From Ridgeia piscesae (lineage: Eukaryota; Annelida; Polychaeta; Sabellida; Siboglinidae), in the NCBI GenBank assembly GCA_025642075.2, contig JAODUO010000055.1, positions 90,001-154,000 on the forward strand: 64,000 nt of DNA, in the 5' to 3' direction. Below are positions 12,049 through 24,900 of the stretch, piece after piece (position 1 is the stretch's first letter; each line of letters begins with the position of its first letter). The position numbers were made by a program, and so were the translations under genes. Under the pieces are notes generated by a model. The model made no database searches. It was not told the DNA's origin and saw nothing but the letters and a program-made list of their open reading frames with translations.

Positions 12049-12207
12049 ATTGATATCGGTGTCATCAATGACATCAGCGATGAGGACTTACGTGAATACC
12101 TGCCTATCAAGGGTGACAGAGTAGATATCAAGGCTTTCCCCATAGGGAGCAAACTGAAACTGAAAGTGACACGAGGAAGTTATCTTTCATTGAGAACCTC
12201 AGGATAA
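12049..12207 (+). CDS. Possible terminal exon of a SAM-domain gene
   Basis: A pyrimidine-rich stretch ending TTTCAG (12043-12048) is followed by 52 codons and a TAA stop at 12205-12207. The peptide has a pattern typical of the second half of a SAM domain: INDISDEDLREYLP, then GDRVDIKAF. A basic tail of about 20 residues follows. SAM domains mediate protein-protein or RNA binding. No other exon of such a gene is seen to the left in this window. The rest would have to lie beyond position 1, or this is a relic. The call rests on one splice-site-like sequence and one short motif match. Confidence 0.42.
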   Translation: MDIGVINDISDEDLREYLPIKGDRVDIKAFPIGSKLKLKVTRGSYLSLRTSG

Positions 12208-13445
12208 TAATAATATTGTCACGCAAATTGTAATTTTGTAAGAACTCGCTGCACATCCATTTTATTACAGCCTTGTTAAGTTTTATAGCACATTTCAATT
12301 TACCATTGCAAGGTGCATATCAGTTATGTTATCACCAGTGCGCACTGACATTTTCCTGTTACCATGAGCATGTATATATTAAATTTTTTTAAGCCATTGT
12401 AATATTTCCATGAGCATGTTCAGTTCAGTGTAGGTAAGGCAACTGTTTAGCATTTACTTTTTTATTTTTTATAATAATATTGTTGTAAGGCATTATATAC
12501 AGCATAATTCTAATAGCAGCTTGAATTATGCATATTCATCATCACCACTAACACGCAGAAATATTGCTGGTCACATTTTTGCGAATGCCCCCTGAAACTC
12601 TGATGTATGTCCTTTAAACGAGCAGAGCACAGTTTTGTCGGGATCGAATTACCCAACCAACTCATGCCGGACTAGGGGCCTCGGTGTGTAATATAAGTCA
12701 ACCACTTCGTGTGCGTTTGTTGGTGCGTAAGTCCGTCTTGTGCCATGTACGTTAGCAGTAGTTCAATCAAGTCCTGTCGCAGGTACATTCGCTCCTGAAG
12801 AGACATTCCGTTCTGCAGATATCAACGTCTCTTTTTTCCACTACTCTCGAGTAGTTTCTGGACGAAAATACCCCAGGCTTTGAATACAATACCACAGGTC
12901 TGCTAATGCTATGTGGAACGTTTTCGTTTTTACTGGAACGAATTCGACGTCTATATTCCAGATTGAAACAACGCGCTCCAAGTCATTCTGAAAGCAGCCA
13001 TTGTTTGTTTAAGAATAAGACAAGATATTATAGTTACATACGACACACATTAACAAAAACATAAAACATATACACCTCTTGCAATCTGCTAGGCTAGCGC
13101 TGCCTATGGCCAATTGAGCCATAGGCGAAAAGGTTTGCTATTTGGCCCAAATAAGTAAAAACTATTGGCCAAATTGGCGAAATGTTATTTTAATTGTTAT
13201 TAGTGACGTTATCAGCAGTACGTAACTGCATTATTTCCAGCCCGCCTCCGTTGAAATTGCCTAAACGATCGGACACCAAACCGACCCAAATAACCAGTCA
13301 GCGGTCACTAATAGGTCACTAATCCCTTCAGTTATCAAGTTCACAGACAATAGCAGAACTTAATGCAATCAAGTATTATGTTGGACAATGGAGACCTGTT
13401 TGACTTATTGTTGACACTAGTTATAAGTTTGATACATTTAGATAC
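12208..13445. other. Non-coding; a short hairpin inside
   Basis: No gene is seen. A perfect 9-bp inverted repeat, GCCTATGGC/GCCATAGGC, lies at about 13103-13127. The stretch after 12208 could be the 3' untranslated region of the SAM-like exon. Confidence 0.4.
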
Positions 13446-13453
13446 GTTAGAGA

Positions 13454-13493
13454 ATTGATTCTCTAGGTGGCAATCTTGTTAAATCTTGTTGAA
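13454..13493 (+). repeat. Orphan LINE 3'-tail fragment
   Basis: About 38 bases, containing TCTCTAGGTGGCAATCTTGT, match the 3' end of the CR1-like LINE at about 38225-38262 with only two or three differences. No coding part of the LINE accompanies it, so it is either a strongly 5'-truncated copy or a SINE that borrowed the LINE tail. Confidence 0.6.
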
Positions 13494-14467
13494 TGCGAGG
13501 GGCTAAAGTGCTTCCACCTGACGGAGTCTGGGTAATTGAAGCTACGGCAAAGTGCAAAACTGGAACAGCAATGTGTAGTGGCGCCATCGTGTGGATAGTT
13601 TTGAAAGATTAATGAATAACTCATGATAGCAGGAACTGTTCAATTCGAGCAGGAGCGTAACATTATTCTTAAGTCTGTCAACAGGGAACTTGGAGACAAT
13701 GTCCTGTGAGTGTGTGGTTGACCAACTAGCACTGTACCAGCTTCTCATTCCCTCTGATTCCTCTCCAGGGAAGACACACCATGGGGATTGAAATCACCCT
13801 GGGGCATATGAAGGCCCTCAAAAAAGCGCAACATATTAAAAACAAATAAAACCACACTTCTCTAAATGACTATTGCATTTTCTCAAATACATTGTTATCT
13901 GGTAGATTATCTGGTAGATCAGGGAGGGTGTATAACTAAATTTCTTGGGCACTGACACATAAAATGTTGCTCTTTAAACGTATCTTGCTCGTTATCATTG
14001 ACCTTGTGTAGGCCCTACTTAAAACTAGAAACACTAATAAAATTCTGTGTGAGCTTTTTGTCTTAGAATCTGTACCAGGGACCTCTGGCACAAATGCATA
14101 GAATGTCTTTTAGAAAACACCTCTGGCGCTGCTACTGACAAAGGTCTACAGATTAAGAATGTTTCGATACACGTGATAACATTATCTTCTTCAGCCAATG
14201 ACATCTGTCCTGCTGCTGCTCGAAACATTAAACAGTTTAAACACACAACTTAGTTAATCTAAAAAAGACATAATATTATATAGCATATTTTCGCCACAGT
14301 TAGTTGTTTCCATTTTCGCAGTAATTTTCTTGAAATTTGTGAACATAAATCGTATTACTGATTAATTATGGTGATATTTCCGCAGATCAGTTTACTGCTG
14401 AAGCTGCAGCCACACATACAGTGATGGTTGGTCGCGCTTTGCTATCGCAATTATCGTCATAGGGAAA
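13494..14467. promoter_or_regulatory. Upstream region of FBXO45; 5' UTR and promoter not resolved
   Basis: No coding sequence is recognised. The FBXO45 start lies at its right edge, so this should hold the promoter and 5' untranslated region. I see no convincing TATA box or initiator and do not place a transcription start. Confidence 0.3.
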
Positions 14468-15049
14468 ATGGCGACGGCCATTTGGTCGCATCTGCCACAG
14501 ATTATTCTTGAAAGTCTCTTTTCATATTTAGACATCGACGATCTGCGTAACTGCTCACTCGTTTGCAAGAACTGGTACACACTACTCAACGACGAAAATA
14601 ACGACGTCTGGCGTTTGCATTGCATCAAACGCCTGGCGGAGGAAGCGCTACGCTCAGACATTCTCAGCAGCGTACCGACGTACAAAACAAAACTGCGCGC
14701 GTTTTATCACGCGTGGAACCCCGACGACTGTTCACGTAACATCTACGTGAAACGTGATGGCTTCACGATACACCGTAACCCGGTAGCACAAAGCACCGAC
14801 GGCGCCCGTGCCCGGACGGGCTTCCGGACGGGCAGACATTGCTGGGAAGTGTGGTGGCAGGGGCCACTCGGCACAGCCGCTGTCATCGGCATTGGCACAG
14901 GCACAGCGCCGCTACAGCAGCCAGGCTACATCTCGCTGCTCGGCTGCGACGATCAGAGCTGGGGCTGGAACCTCGTAGACAATCACCTGCGGCACAACGG
15001 CGACAGTCAAGGGAACTATCCGCTCCTCAACAACGCGTCCAAATACCAG
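14468..15049 (+). CDS. FBXO45: FBXO45 exon 1: F-box and first half of SPRY
   Basis: Encodes residues 1-194 and ends in phase 0 at a CAG|GTCAGT donor. It contains the F-box and the SPRY strands through [10 protein letters not shown] and DQSWGWNL, to NNASKYQ. It is GC-richer than its surroundings, as expected for an ancient conserved coding exon. Confidence 0.96.
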
Positions 15050-18000
15050 GTCAGTATGTCGCCCCATTATCGCTCACCCCAGTTCCTAACTTCCTGTACC
15101 TGGCGCATGCGATGGGCCTATGGGGATATTAATACCACAGAACGTAGCCGTCCACCATTACTTGTAGTAGTCCTGCCTAACAGGATTGGCTTTATGCATT
15201 TTTTGTGAATTTCTGTACCATCGAGTGAGTCCAGTCTATTACAGATGATGTTATTGTGTGGTGTGGCATCCCAGAGTTCTGTCAAATAATGACATTTTCT
15301 AGTTCTTTCCAGTATCCAGCAGGGTTCTGTTAAGTCACTTAAGTGGCTCAGATGTATATAATGTGGTTATACTTATAATGTGAGTATTTTGTGGATACTG
15401 CCAGGGTGCTTGTCATCCTCAATAGTTCTTTTACGTTCCATGATTCTCTGATTCACAAGGACTACACAGTTCCCAATGTTGAGAGCCAGGTTTTTACACC
15501 AAATATGCAGTGCCTGTCCAGTCTAGGTATTAATCCTGGAGAGCCGGTATGCCAGGCGAATGTACGACTACGCTCTGCGCCATTTGTCAAACAGTGACGG
15601 GCTGTGTATGCACCAGACATGGGGGGGTCAAATACATTTGTATTTGAAACTATATTTTTTTTGTAAAAAAATTCAAATACATAGGACATGGTTATTACTA
15701 AATTGCAATTTAAATTTATTCTTGATTGAATTCGTAAAGTCAAGGACTTTCAATGTGTCATTTTACCTTGAATTTACATTGAATCCTCTTCTACGTAGTC
15801 GAGGAGTTGACGAGGAAGGGAGTCAATCACTGACTCGTGTAATCCTTCGCCCTATTTCGTAGATACTTGTCAATGTGACCCTTAAATTGGTTGACGCTTG
15901 CGGACATAACGGCACTTCCAGGAAGTCTATTCCAATCGTTTATTATCCTTCAAGTGAAAGAGTACTTTCGTATATCAAGCCTAGAGTGTAATTTGTGTAT
16001 TTTGTAAGGGTGCCCTCTTGTTTTGCCATCCTCATTTTCCATAATAAAGAAATCGGCAGGAAAAATACTATCCAACCCATTTATTATTTTAAAAAATTCC
16101 AAGAAATCGGCTCTCACCCTTCTTGTTTCCAAAGTTGTTATTTTTAGTATTCTTAGTCAACCTGGATATTCTAAATGCCTTAATTCAGGAATAATCCTGC
16201 TCATCCTTCGTTGTATAGATTCTAATAAATCTATATCTTTCTGTTTAAATGGGCGCCTGAATACAGTAATCAAGGTGAGGTCTCACTAAGGATTTATATA
16301 GTTTTAAAACTACCTCTTTGGTTTTATATTTAAAGGCTCTATTTATCATGCCTAGCATTGCATTTGCCTTATTAGCTGCCCTGACACATTGCTTTGTTAC
16401 ATCCAGTGTTTCTGTGATTATGACCCTTAAGTCTCTCTCCTCATGTGTTGTTTCAATGCATTCCTTTCCCATAAAATAATCATACTGTTTATTGTTGTAT
16501 CCGTAATGTATACATTTACATTTTTCAGCATTGAACAACATCGACCATTCATTGCTCCACTCATTTAGGGTACTCAGATCTTTTTGTAATTTTTTCGCGT
16601 CCTCATACGTTGATACTTGACTAAACAGCTTAGTGTCATCAGCAAACTTAAGAATATGATTTTTCACACCCTCATCTAGGTCATTTATAAATATTACAAA
16701 TAAAACCGGACCCAACACAGACCCCTGTGGGACTCCACTCCTTACTGGTGACCATTCAGAAGTTTTCCCATTGACCACAACACGTTGGACTCTCTCAGTC
16801 AACCATTCGGTTATCCAGTCACTTACACTACCTCCTATGCCATGTGACTTTAGTTTGCTCTCTAGCCTGGCATGGGGAACTCTATCGAAAGCTTTACTGA
16901 AATCCAAATAAATCGAGTCTACAGGTAATCCTTGGTCTATATACATTGTTACTTTATCAAGGTAAACTAGAAGGTTGGTCAAACATGAACGACCTTTCCA
17001 AAAACCATGTTGTGATGGCTTAATTTTTTTGGAGATGCCTGATGATCTCATCTCGTATGATGGATTCCATGGTCTTGGATATGTGGGATGTCAGGCTCAC
17101 TAGCCTATAGTTACATGGCTGTGATTTTGTTCCTTTGTTTTTGTATATAGGTGTTACATTTGCCTTTTTCCAATCCAGAGGGATTTCTCCCATTTCTATA
17201 CTGCCATTAAAGATGTCACACAATGGGGAGGCGATAGCTGAAGATACTTCTCTTAACATTGAGGAATTAAAATTGTCTATACCAGGAGCTTTATTTGGTT
17301 TCATTTTTGACAGTTTTTCTTGCACTATTGCTATTGTAAACTCAATGGTTTGGAGTGATTCTTCTATTGTCTTTGTGAAAATATTCACAGGATCAGGTAA
17401 ATTACTCATTTCCTCGTCCGTGTATACGAAGCAAAATAATCATTAATCCACAGATCTGGTCAATGCACTGTACACTTTACTCCCAGTATACAATCCACAG
17501 ATCTGGTCAATGCAGTATACACTTTACTCCCAGCATACAATCCACAGATCTGGTCAATGCAGTATACACTTTAGTCCCAGCATACAATCCACAGATCTGG
17601 TCAATGCAGTATACACTTTAGTCCCAGCATACAATCCACAGATCTGGTCAATGCAGTATACACTTTACTCCCAGTATACAATCCACAGATCTGGTCAATG
17701 CAGTATACACTTTACTCCCAGCATACAATCCACAGATCTGGTCAATGCAGTATACACTTTAGTCCCAGCATACAATCCACAGATCTGGTCAATGCAGTAT
17801 ACACTTTACTCCCAGCATACAATCCACAGATCTGGTCAATGCAGTATACACTTTACTCCCAGCATACAATCCACAGATCTGGTCAATGCAGTATACACTT
17901 TACTCCCAGCATACAATCCACAGATCTGGTCAATGCAGTATACACTTTACTCCCAGCATACAATCCACAGATCTGGTCAATGCAGTATACACTTTAGTCC

Positions 18001-21000
18001 CAGCATACAATCCACAGATCTGGTCAATGCAGTATACACTTTAGTCCCAGCATACAATCCACAGATCTGGTCAATGCAGTATACACTTTAGTCCCAGCAT
18101 ACAATCCACAGATCTGGTCAATGCAGTATACACTTTAGTCCCAGCATACAATCCACAGATCTGGTCAATGCAGTATACACTTTAGTCCCAGCATACAATC
18201 CACAGATCTGGTCAATGCAGTATACACTTTACTCCCAGCATACAATCCACAGATCTGGTCAATGCAGTATACACTTTACTCCCAGCATACAATCCACAGA
18301 TCTGGTCAATGCAGTATACACTTTAGTCCCAGCATACAATCCACAGATCTGGTCAATGCAGTATACACTTTAGTCCCAGCATACAATCCACAGATCTGGT
18401 CAATGCAGTATACACTTTACTCCCAGCATACAATCCACAGATCTGGTCAATGCAGTATACACTTTACTCCCAGCATACAATCCACAGATCTGGTCAATGC
18501 AGTATACACTTTACTCCCAGCATACAATCCACAGATCTGGTCAATGCAGTATACACTTTACTCCCTGACAGACCTGTTCAAACAAATACTTCTCTGGAAA
18601 TCAGTCACATTCAGTTAATGCATGAAGATTATTTGTAACAAAATATCCGCCACTGTCTATAGCCAGGTTCTCATTCATACAGTTGAGTGAACTGGAGCAA
18701 TGTAGATTGAACAAACTTGCTTAAGGTTTGACACGACACCACAGGATTCGAATCCGGGTTATCATAGTCTCGAGTCACTGCCAGTGTAGTTGTGTCACAT
18801 GTCTATAATTAGGTGAATCCATAGTTCTCGTGAGTTCAGTGTGGTATTTTAATAATTTTATGATTACTAAAAAAAGTTTGTTGCATCTATCTGACTGTAA
18901 TTATAACTGTTTCAAAGTGTGAGTCGGCATGTTTTAGTATGTGAGCCCTCTCTGATGTCATTGTTATAACTTCTGGTTAGCCTAATGGTGATACTTCAGT
19001 TCCTTAGTTTCTCACAGATGTGTCACTGGCAAAATGTTCATCCTCAGTCGGCATGTTTTAGTATGTGAGCCCTCTGTGATGTCATTGTTATAACGTCTGG
19101 TTAGCCTAATGGTGATACTTCAGTTCCTTAGTTTCTCACAGATGTGTCACTGGCAAAATGTTCATCCTGCCCATGGTTAGGTTCAAATACACATTTTGGA
19201 ATCAAATACAAATACAACTTGGCCAAATCAAATTCAAATACAGATACTTGCTTTTTTGGATTTTATTTCAAATACAAATATGACTACAAATTTCTAATAC
19301 AAATAATTTTTTTATTCAAATACGATTCAAATACTGGCCCGTATGTTCAGTGTGTCGTGTTTTGACATTTCATATGTCCAGTGTGTAGTGTGTTAACAGT
19401 TCATATGTTCAGTGTGTAGTGTGTTAACAGTTCATATGTCCAGTGTGTAGTGTGTTAACAGTTCATATGTCTAGTGTGTAGTGTGTAGTGTGTTAACATT
19501 TCATATGTCCAGTGTGTAGTGTGTTAACAGTTCATATGTTCAGTGTGTAGTGTGTTAACAGTTCATATGTCCAGTGTGTAGTGTGTTAACAGTTCATATG
19601 TCTAGTGTGTAGTGTGTAGTGTGTTAACATTTCATATGTCCAGTGTGTAGTGTGACACCAGTTGTAGGACCCCACTGTCACTGTGTCGTGTAGTCACATG
19701 TGTCCATGTTCTACTTGTCACTTGTCTTATGTCTTCAGGTTGGAGAAAGAATTCGTGTCATATTAGATTGTGAAGACAACACATTAGCCTTCGAAAAGAA
19801 TTATGAATTTTTAGGTAAGTAGTCTTGGTCTTTTTATAATGAAACGACATTTTATTAAATTTAAATATATTCTGTTCATAAGCCATACATGACAATTATC
19901 TCATGTGTGTTAACTTTAAATAAAAACAATTGTATATATGTTGGTTGTGTATAAATACAGTGTACTCAAAATCATGTTACTTTTTTCAACTGTTTGTTCC
20001 AATGGGAACCACCTGGGGAGTGCAAATTTGGGGGGTCAGTTCCACAAAATGTGTTTTGGTTACTGTGTATCCAGACAGCTGTGTAGGGTGTCGTGGCATG
20101 GTGAGTAGAGTATCAGTGTCTCCGTCGTTTGATTTCATATCAAATGAGCACATGGTTATACACACTGGTGCACTGAATACTGCTGTGAGCAGACATGGGG
20201 TCAAATACATTGAAATATATTTTAATTAAAATACTCTCATGGATTCCAATACAATTACAAATACCTTTAAATTCAAAAGTATTTAAATACAAATACTTTG
20301 CACAAATACTTTTCAAATAGTTTTCATTTTCAGAATATATTACCTATAAAAATAGAGACATTTAGTTTATAGACAAAGTTACTGTTTTGCTCATAGGACA
20401 ACAGTCAACAGTGAGACGCGTGGTAAAGACCACAATCTGTTGTTTGTTAAGTTAAGCCAGAAGGTTCATAATACAATGCCTACATTGTCCTCGGAAGAGA
20501 ACATGCCAATGACTGCTAGGATCTTGTGAGGAAGTGTGACAGCTCAACTTGAAAGACAGCCTTAAGGATTAAGAAAACATAGTTGCTATTATTAATAAGA
20601 ACTCAGTGCATAGGTTTACTAGCTGCTTTGTGTTACTAGCTGCTACACACAGTTGGCGTGTGTTCATAGAAGTTTTCTATAAATATTCTGTCCTAACAAT
20701 GATGAGGTGAGCAGTACGGATAATGTCATAAGCGATGTGGAGAGTCTAGAGGTTACATTCTGCCTGTCACACTGGTTCAATTCCACAGCAGTTGTTTTTT
20801 ATTTTTTTGCAGTTTCTATACTCGTATTTTGTGTATTCTATTTATTGACTACATTGATAAATTATAATTATAAATTACAACACTGCCACCTTTGTCGTAT
20901 GGAACTGAACTAAAAAAAAAATGATTTAATTATTCATATATATTTTACTTGTACTTTTATTATATTTATTTTTTATAAAGTTTAACTACTACAGTCGACA

Positions 21001-21387
21001 CTACTGAACAGAGATTTACTCTATATAAAGATATACAATTATTATTTTAACAACATGCATAGCAACTACACCAGAGAGGTAGACAAAAATTCTTATTCTG
21101 CAAATACTGCCACTGCCCTGTGAATTAGGGAAACTCTTACCTAATCATCATAGGCTTGAAATTATATATATAATCTATCAGATGTCAATAGATATATAGA
21201 TTCATAGTATGCATTTATGTAAGTATGACCTTTAACTATTTTATATTTTAACTACCCTAGGGTAGATCAGATAAATTAATAATTAAATTATTTACTAATT
21301 AATATTTTTGTATTTACATGTATTAATTTATGATTTATTACAATTGACACTAATACTGTATTGTAGTAGTCATTTATTATTAATTAA

Positions 21388-21477
<90 letters not shown>

Positions 21478-21558
21478 TCGTATATATATATAGTAGTTAA
21501 TTAATAATATATGACTACTACAATACAGTGTATATATATATATATATATATATACCTC

Positions 21559-21596
<38 letters not shown>

Positions 21597-21863
21597 AGTT
21601 AATTAATAATAAATGACTACAACAATAATAAATTAGTCATTCTCAAGAAATATATGTGTGTATATAATTGCATATTAGCAATTGCAATATATAATATAGT
21701 CATTTATTATTAATTAACTACTATATATATATATAGTAGTTAATTAATAATAAATGACAATATAGTATTTATTATTAATTAACTACTATATATATATACA
21801 TATATATATAGTAGTTAATTAATAATAAATGACATATATATATGCAATTGCTAATATGCAGAT

Positions 21864-21908
<45 letters not shown>

Positions 21909-24900
21909 ATATATATACACATATATATTTCTTGAGAATGACTGTATTAATACATAATATAAATTACAACAATGCCACACTTGATTTAATTTAATTTTCA
22001 TTAGTTCAGTTCCATACAACAATGATTTAGCTATACGTTCTAATTGTAATTTTATTATATTTATTTCTTATTATGGTTAGCTACTATGATTAACACTACT
22101 GAACATAGTCGTCCTTTAGATTTTAAAAAGATTCTAAAAGGTTTATTATAACAACATGCACGCATTGCAACTCTCTCTTACCTGCTCTCAGAATACCGCA
22201 ACTCTTTCGCACATTTCCAGTGTCACCACTGTTCTGCGAGTACTGGTGAATGTGACCTTATTTGTAGAGCTGCCCTGCGAATAGTCTCACCCAAAACACA
22301 AAGCGGATATTGACCTATGAACCCACCAGGTGCTAGTCCATTCTCTGGCTCTGAGCAAACAAAAGTTGTGGTCACTACCAGGGCCATGGGGGCCACCTGC
22401 TGTCAAGAACCGGTTTGGCAGGCATGACATGTGATCATGAACAGAAATGTTGATACTGACAAAGTATTTGAAAATTTCAAATACTTTTCACACATGCCGT
22501 GTATAAAATTTGTGAGAATGATATATCTCTTTCTCCAACAATCCAGTCTCTAACCTTACACCCCTTCATTTTTGCTTCAATCAGCGGCCGATTGCCAATG
22601 TTGACACCTCTAGGCCAAATTACACCTGTATGCATGCATATCATCATTATACACCTGGCCACTGTCTGACAAATATCATTATTTCGCAGCTACGCAGAAA
22701 TGTCTTTTCCATTAAACCAGTCCCACATTTAAGCGCTTCCAGAAGAAAGAAAAGTGCACAATGCAGTTCTTTTAAGCAGGACTACAATGGGCAATGACGT
22801 AGCAATCCCTTTGGTGGTATGTCCCTGTCTTAAGGCATGTGCATTGCATTGTGGCAGTGTTACAGATTGAACATTTCATCATGAGCAGTGTTAAGGACTG
22901 GACACTGCATTGTGAGCATTGTTAAGGACTGGACACTGCATTGTGAGCATTGTTAAGGACTGGACACTGCATTGTGAGCAGTGTTAAGGACTGGACACTG
23001 CATTGTGAGCAGTGTTACGGACTGGACACTGCATTGTGAGCAGTGTTAAGGACTGGACACTGCATTGTGAGCAGTGTTAAGGACTGGACACTGCATTGTG
23101 AGCAGTGTTAAGGACTGGACACTGCATTGTGAGCAGTGTTAAGGACTGGACACTGCATTGTGAGCAGTGTTAAGGACTGGACACTGCATTGTGAGCAGTG
23201 TTAAGGACTGGACACTGCATTGTGAGCAGTGTTAAGGACTGGACACTGCATTGTGAGCAGTGTTAAGGACTGGGCACTGCATTGTGAGCAGTGTTAAGGA
23301 CTGGACACTGCATTGTGAGCAGTGTTAAGGACTGGACACTGCATTGTGAGCAGTCTTAAGGACTGGACACTGCATTGTGAGCAGTGTTAAGGACTGGACA
23401 CTGCATTGTGAGCAGTGTTAAGGACTGGACACTGCATTGTGAGCAGTGTTAAGGACTGGACACTGCATTGTGAGCAGTGTTAAGGACTGGACACTGCATT
23501 GTGAGCAGTGTTCAGGACTGGACACTGCATTGTGAGCAGTGTTAAGGACTGGACACTGCATTGTGAGCAGTGTTAAGGACTGGACACTGCATTGTGAGCA
23601 GTGTTAAGGACTGGACACTGCATTGTGAGCAGTGTTAAGGACTGGACACTGCATTGTGAGCAGTGTTAAGGACTGGACACTGCATTGTGAGCAGTGTTAA
23701 GGACTGGACACTGCATTGTGAGCAGTGTTAAGGACTGGACACTGCATTCTGAGCAGTGTTAAGGACTGGACACTGCATTGTGAGCAGTGTTAAGCACTGG
23801 ATACTGCATTGTGAACAGTGTTAAGGACTGGACACTGCATTGTGAGCAGTGTTAAGGACTGGATACTGCATTGTGAGCAGTGTTAAGGACTGGATACTGC
23901 ATTGTGAGCAGTGTTAAGGACTGGATACTGCATTGTGAGCAGTGTTAAGGACTGGACACTGCATTGTGAGCAGTGTTAAGGACTGGACACTGCATTCTGA
24001 GCAGTGTTAAGGACTGGACACTGCATTGTGAGCAGTGTTAAGGACTGGACACTGCATTCTGAGCAGTGTTAAGGACTGGACACTGCATTCTGAGCAGTGT
24101 TAAGGACTGGACACTGCATTCTGAGCAGTGTTAAGGACTGGATACTGCATTGTGAGCAGTGTTAAGGACTGGACACTGCATTGTGAGCAGTGTTAAGGAC
24201 TGGATACTGCATTGTGAGCAGTGTTACGGACTGGATACTGCATTGTGAGCAGTGTTAAGGACTGGATACTGCATTGTGAGCAGTGTTAAGGACTGGATAC
24301 TGCATTGTGAGCAGTGTTAAGGATTGGACACTGCATTCTGAGCAGTGTTAAGGACTGGATACTGCATTGTGAGCAGTCTTAAGGACTGGATACTGCATTG
24401 TGAGCAGTGTTAAGGACTGGACACTGCATTGTGAGCAGTCTTAAGGACGGAACATTGTACCGTGAGCAATCTTAAGGCCTGGACAATGCACTATGGCAGT
24501 CCTAAACACTGGACACGGCACTGTAGCAGTCTTAAGGACTGGACACTGCACTGTAGCAGTTTTAAGGCCTGGACAATACACTGTGACAGTCCTATGGACT
24601 GGACACTGCACTGTAGCAGTTTTAAGGCCTGGACAATACAGTGACAGTCCTATGGACTGGACACTGTACTGTAGCAGTCTTAATGACTAGACATTGTGCT
24701 GTGAGCAGCCTTAAGGATTGGACATTGCATCATGAGCAGTCTTAATGACTAGACATTGTGCTGTGAGCAGTCTTAAGGACTAGACACTAAGTATGAACTG
24801 ACTTGTCTTGTTTCAGGTGTGGCTTTCCGCGGTCTGCCGGATGTGAATCTCTACCCAGCTGTGTCCGCCGTGTACGGCAACACGGAGGTGTCCATGGTGT

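Noticed and set aside
17510..18638. Plus-strand frames of 99-193 codons within FBXO45 intron 1
   Set aside because: 47-bp minisatellite cycling through frames; no independent coding evidence.
18735..18800. tRNA-derived SINE head or tRNA gene
   Set aside because: A B-box-like GATTCGAATCC is present but no A box or cloverleaf could be drawn around it.
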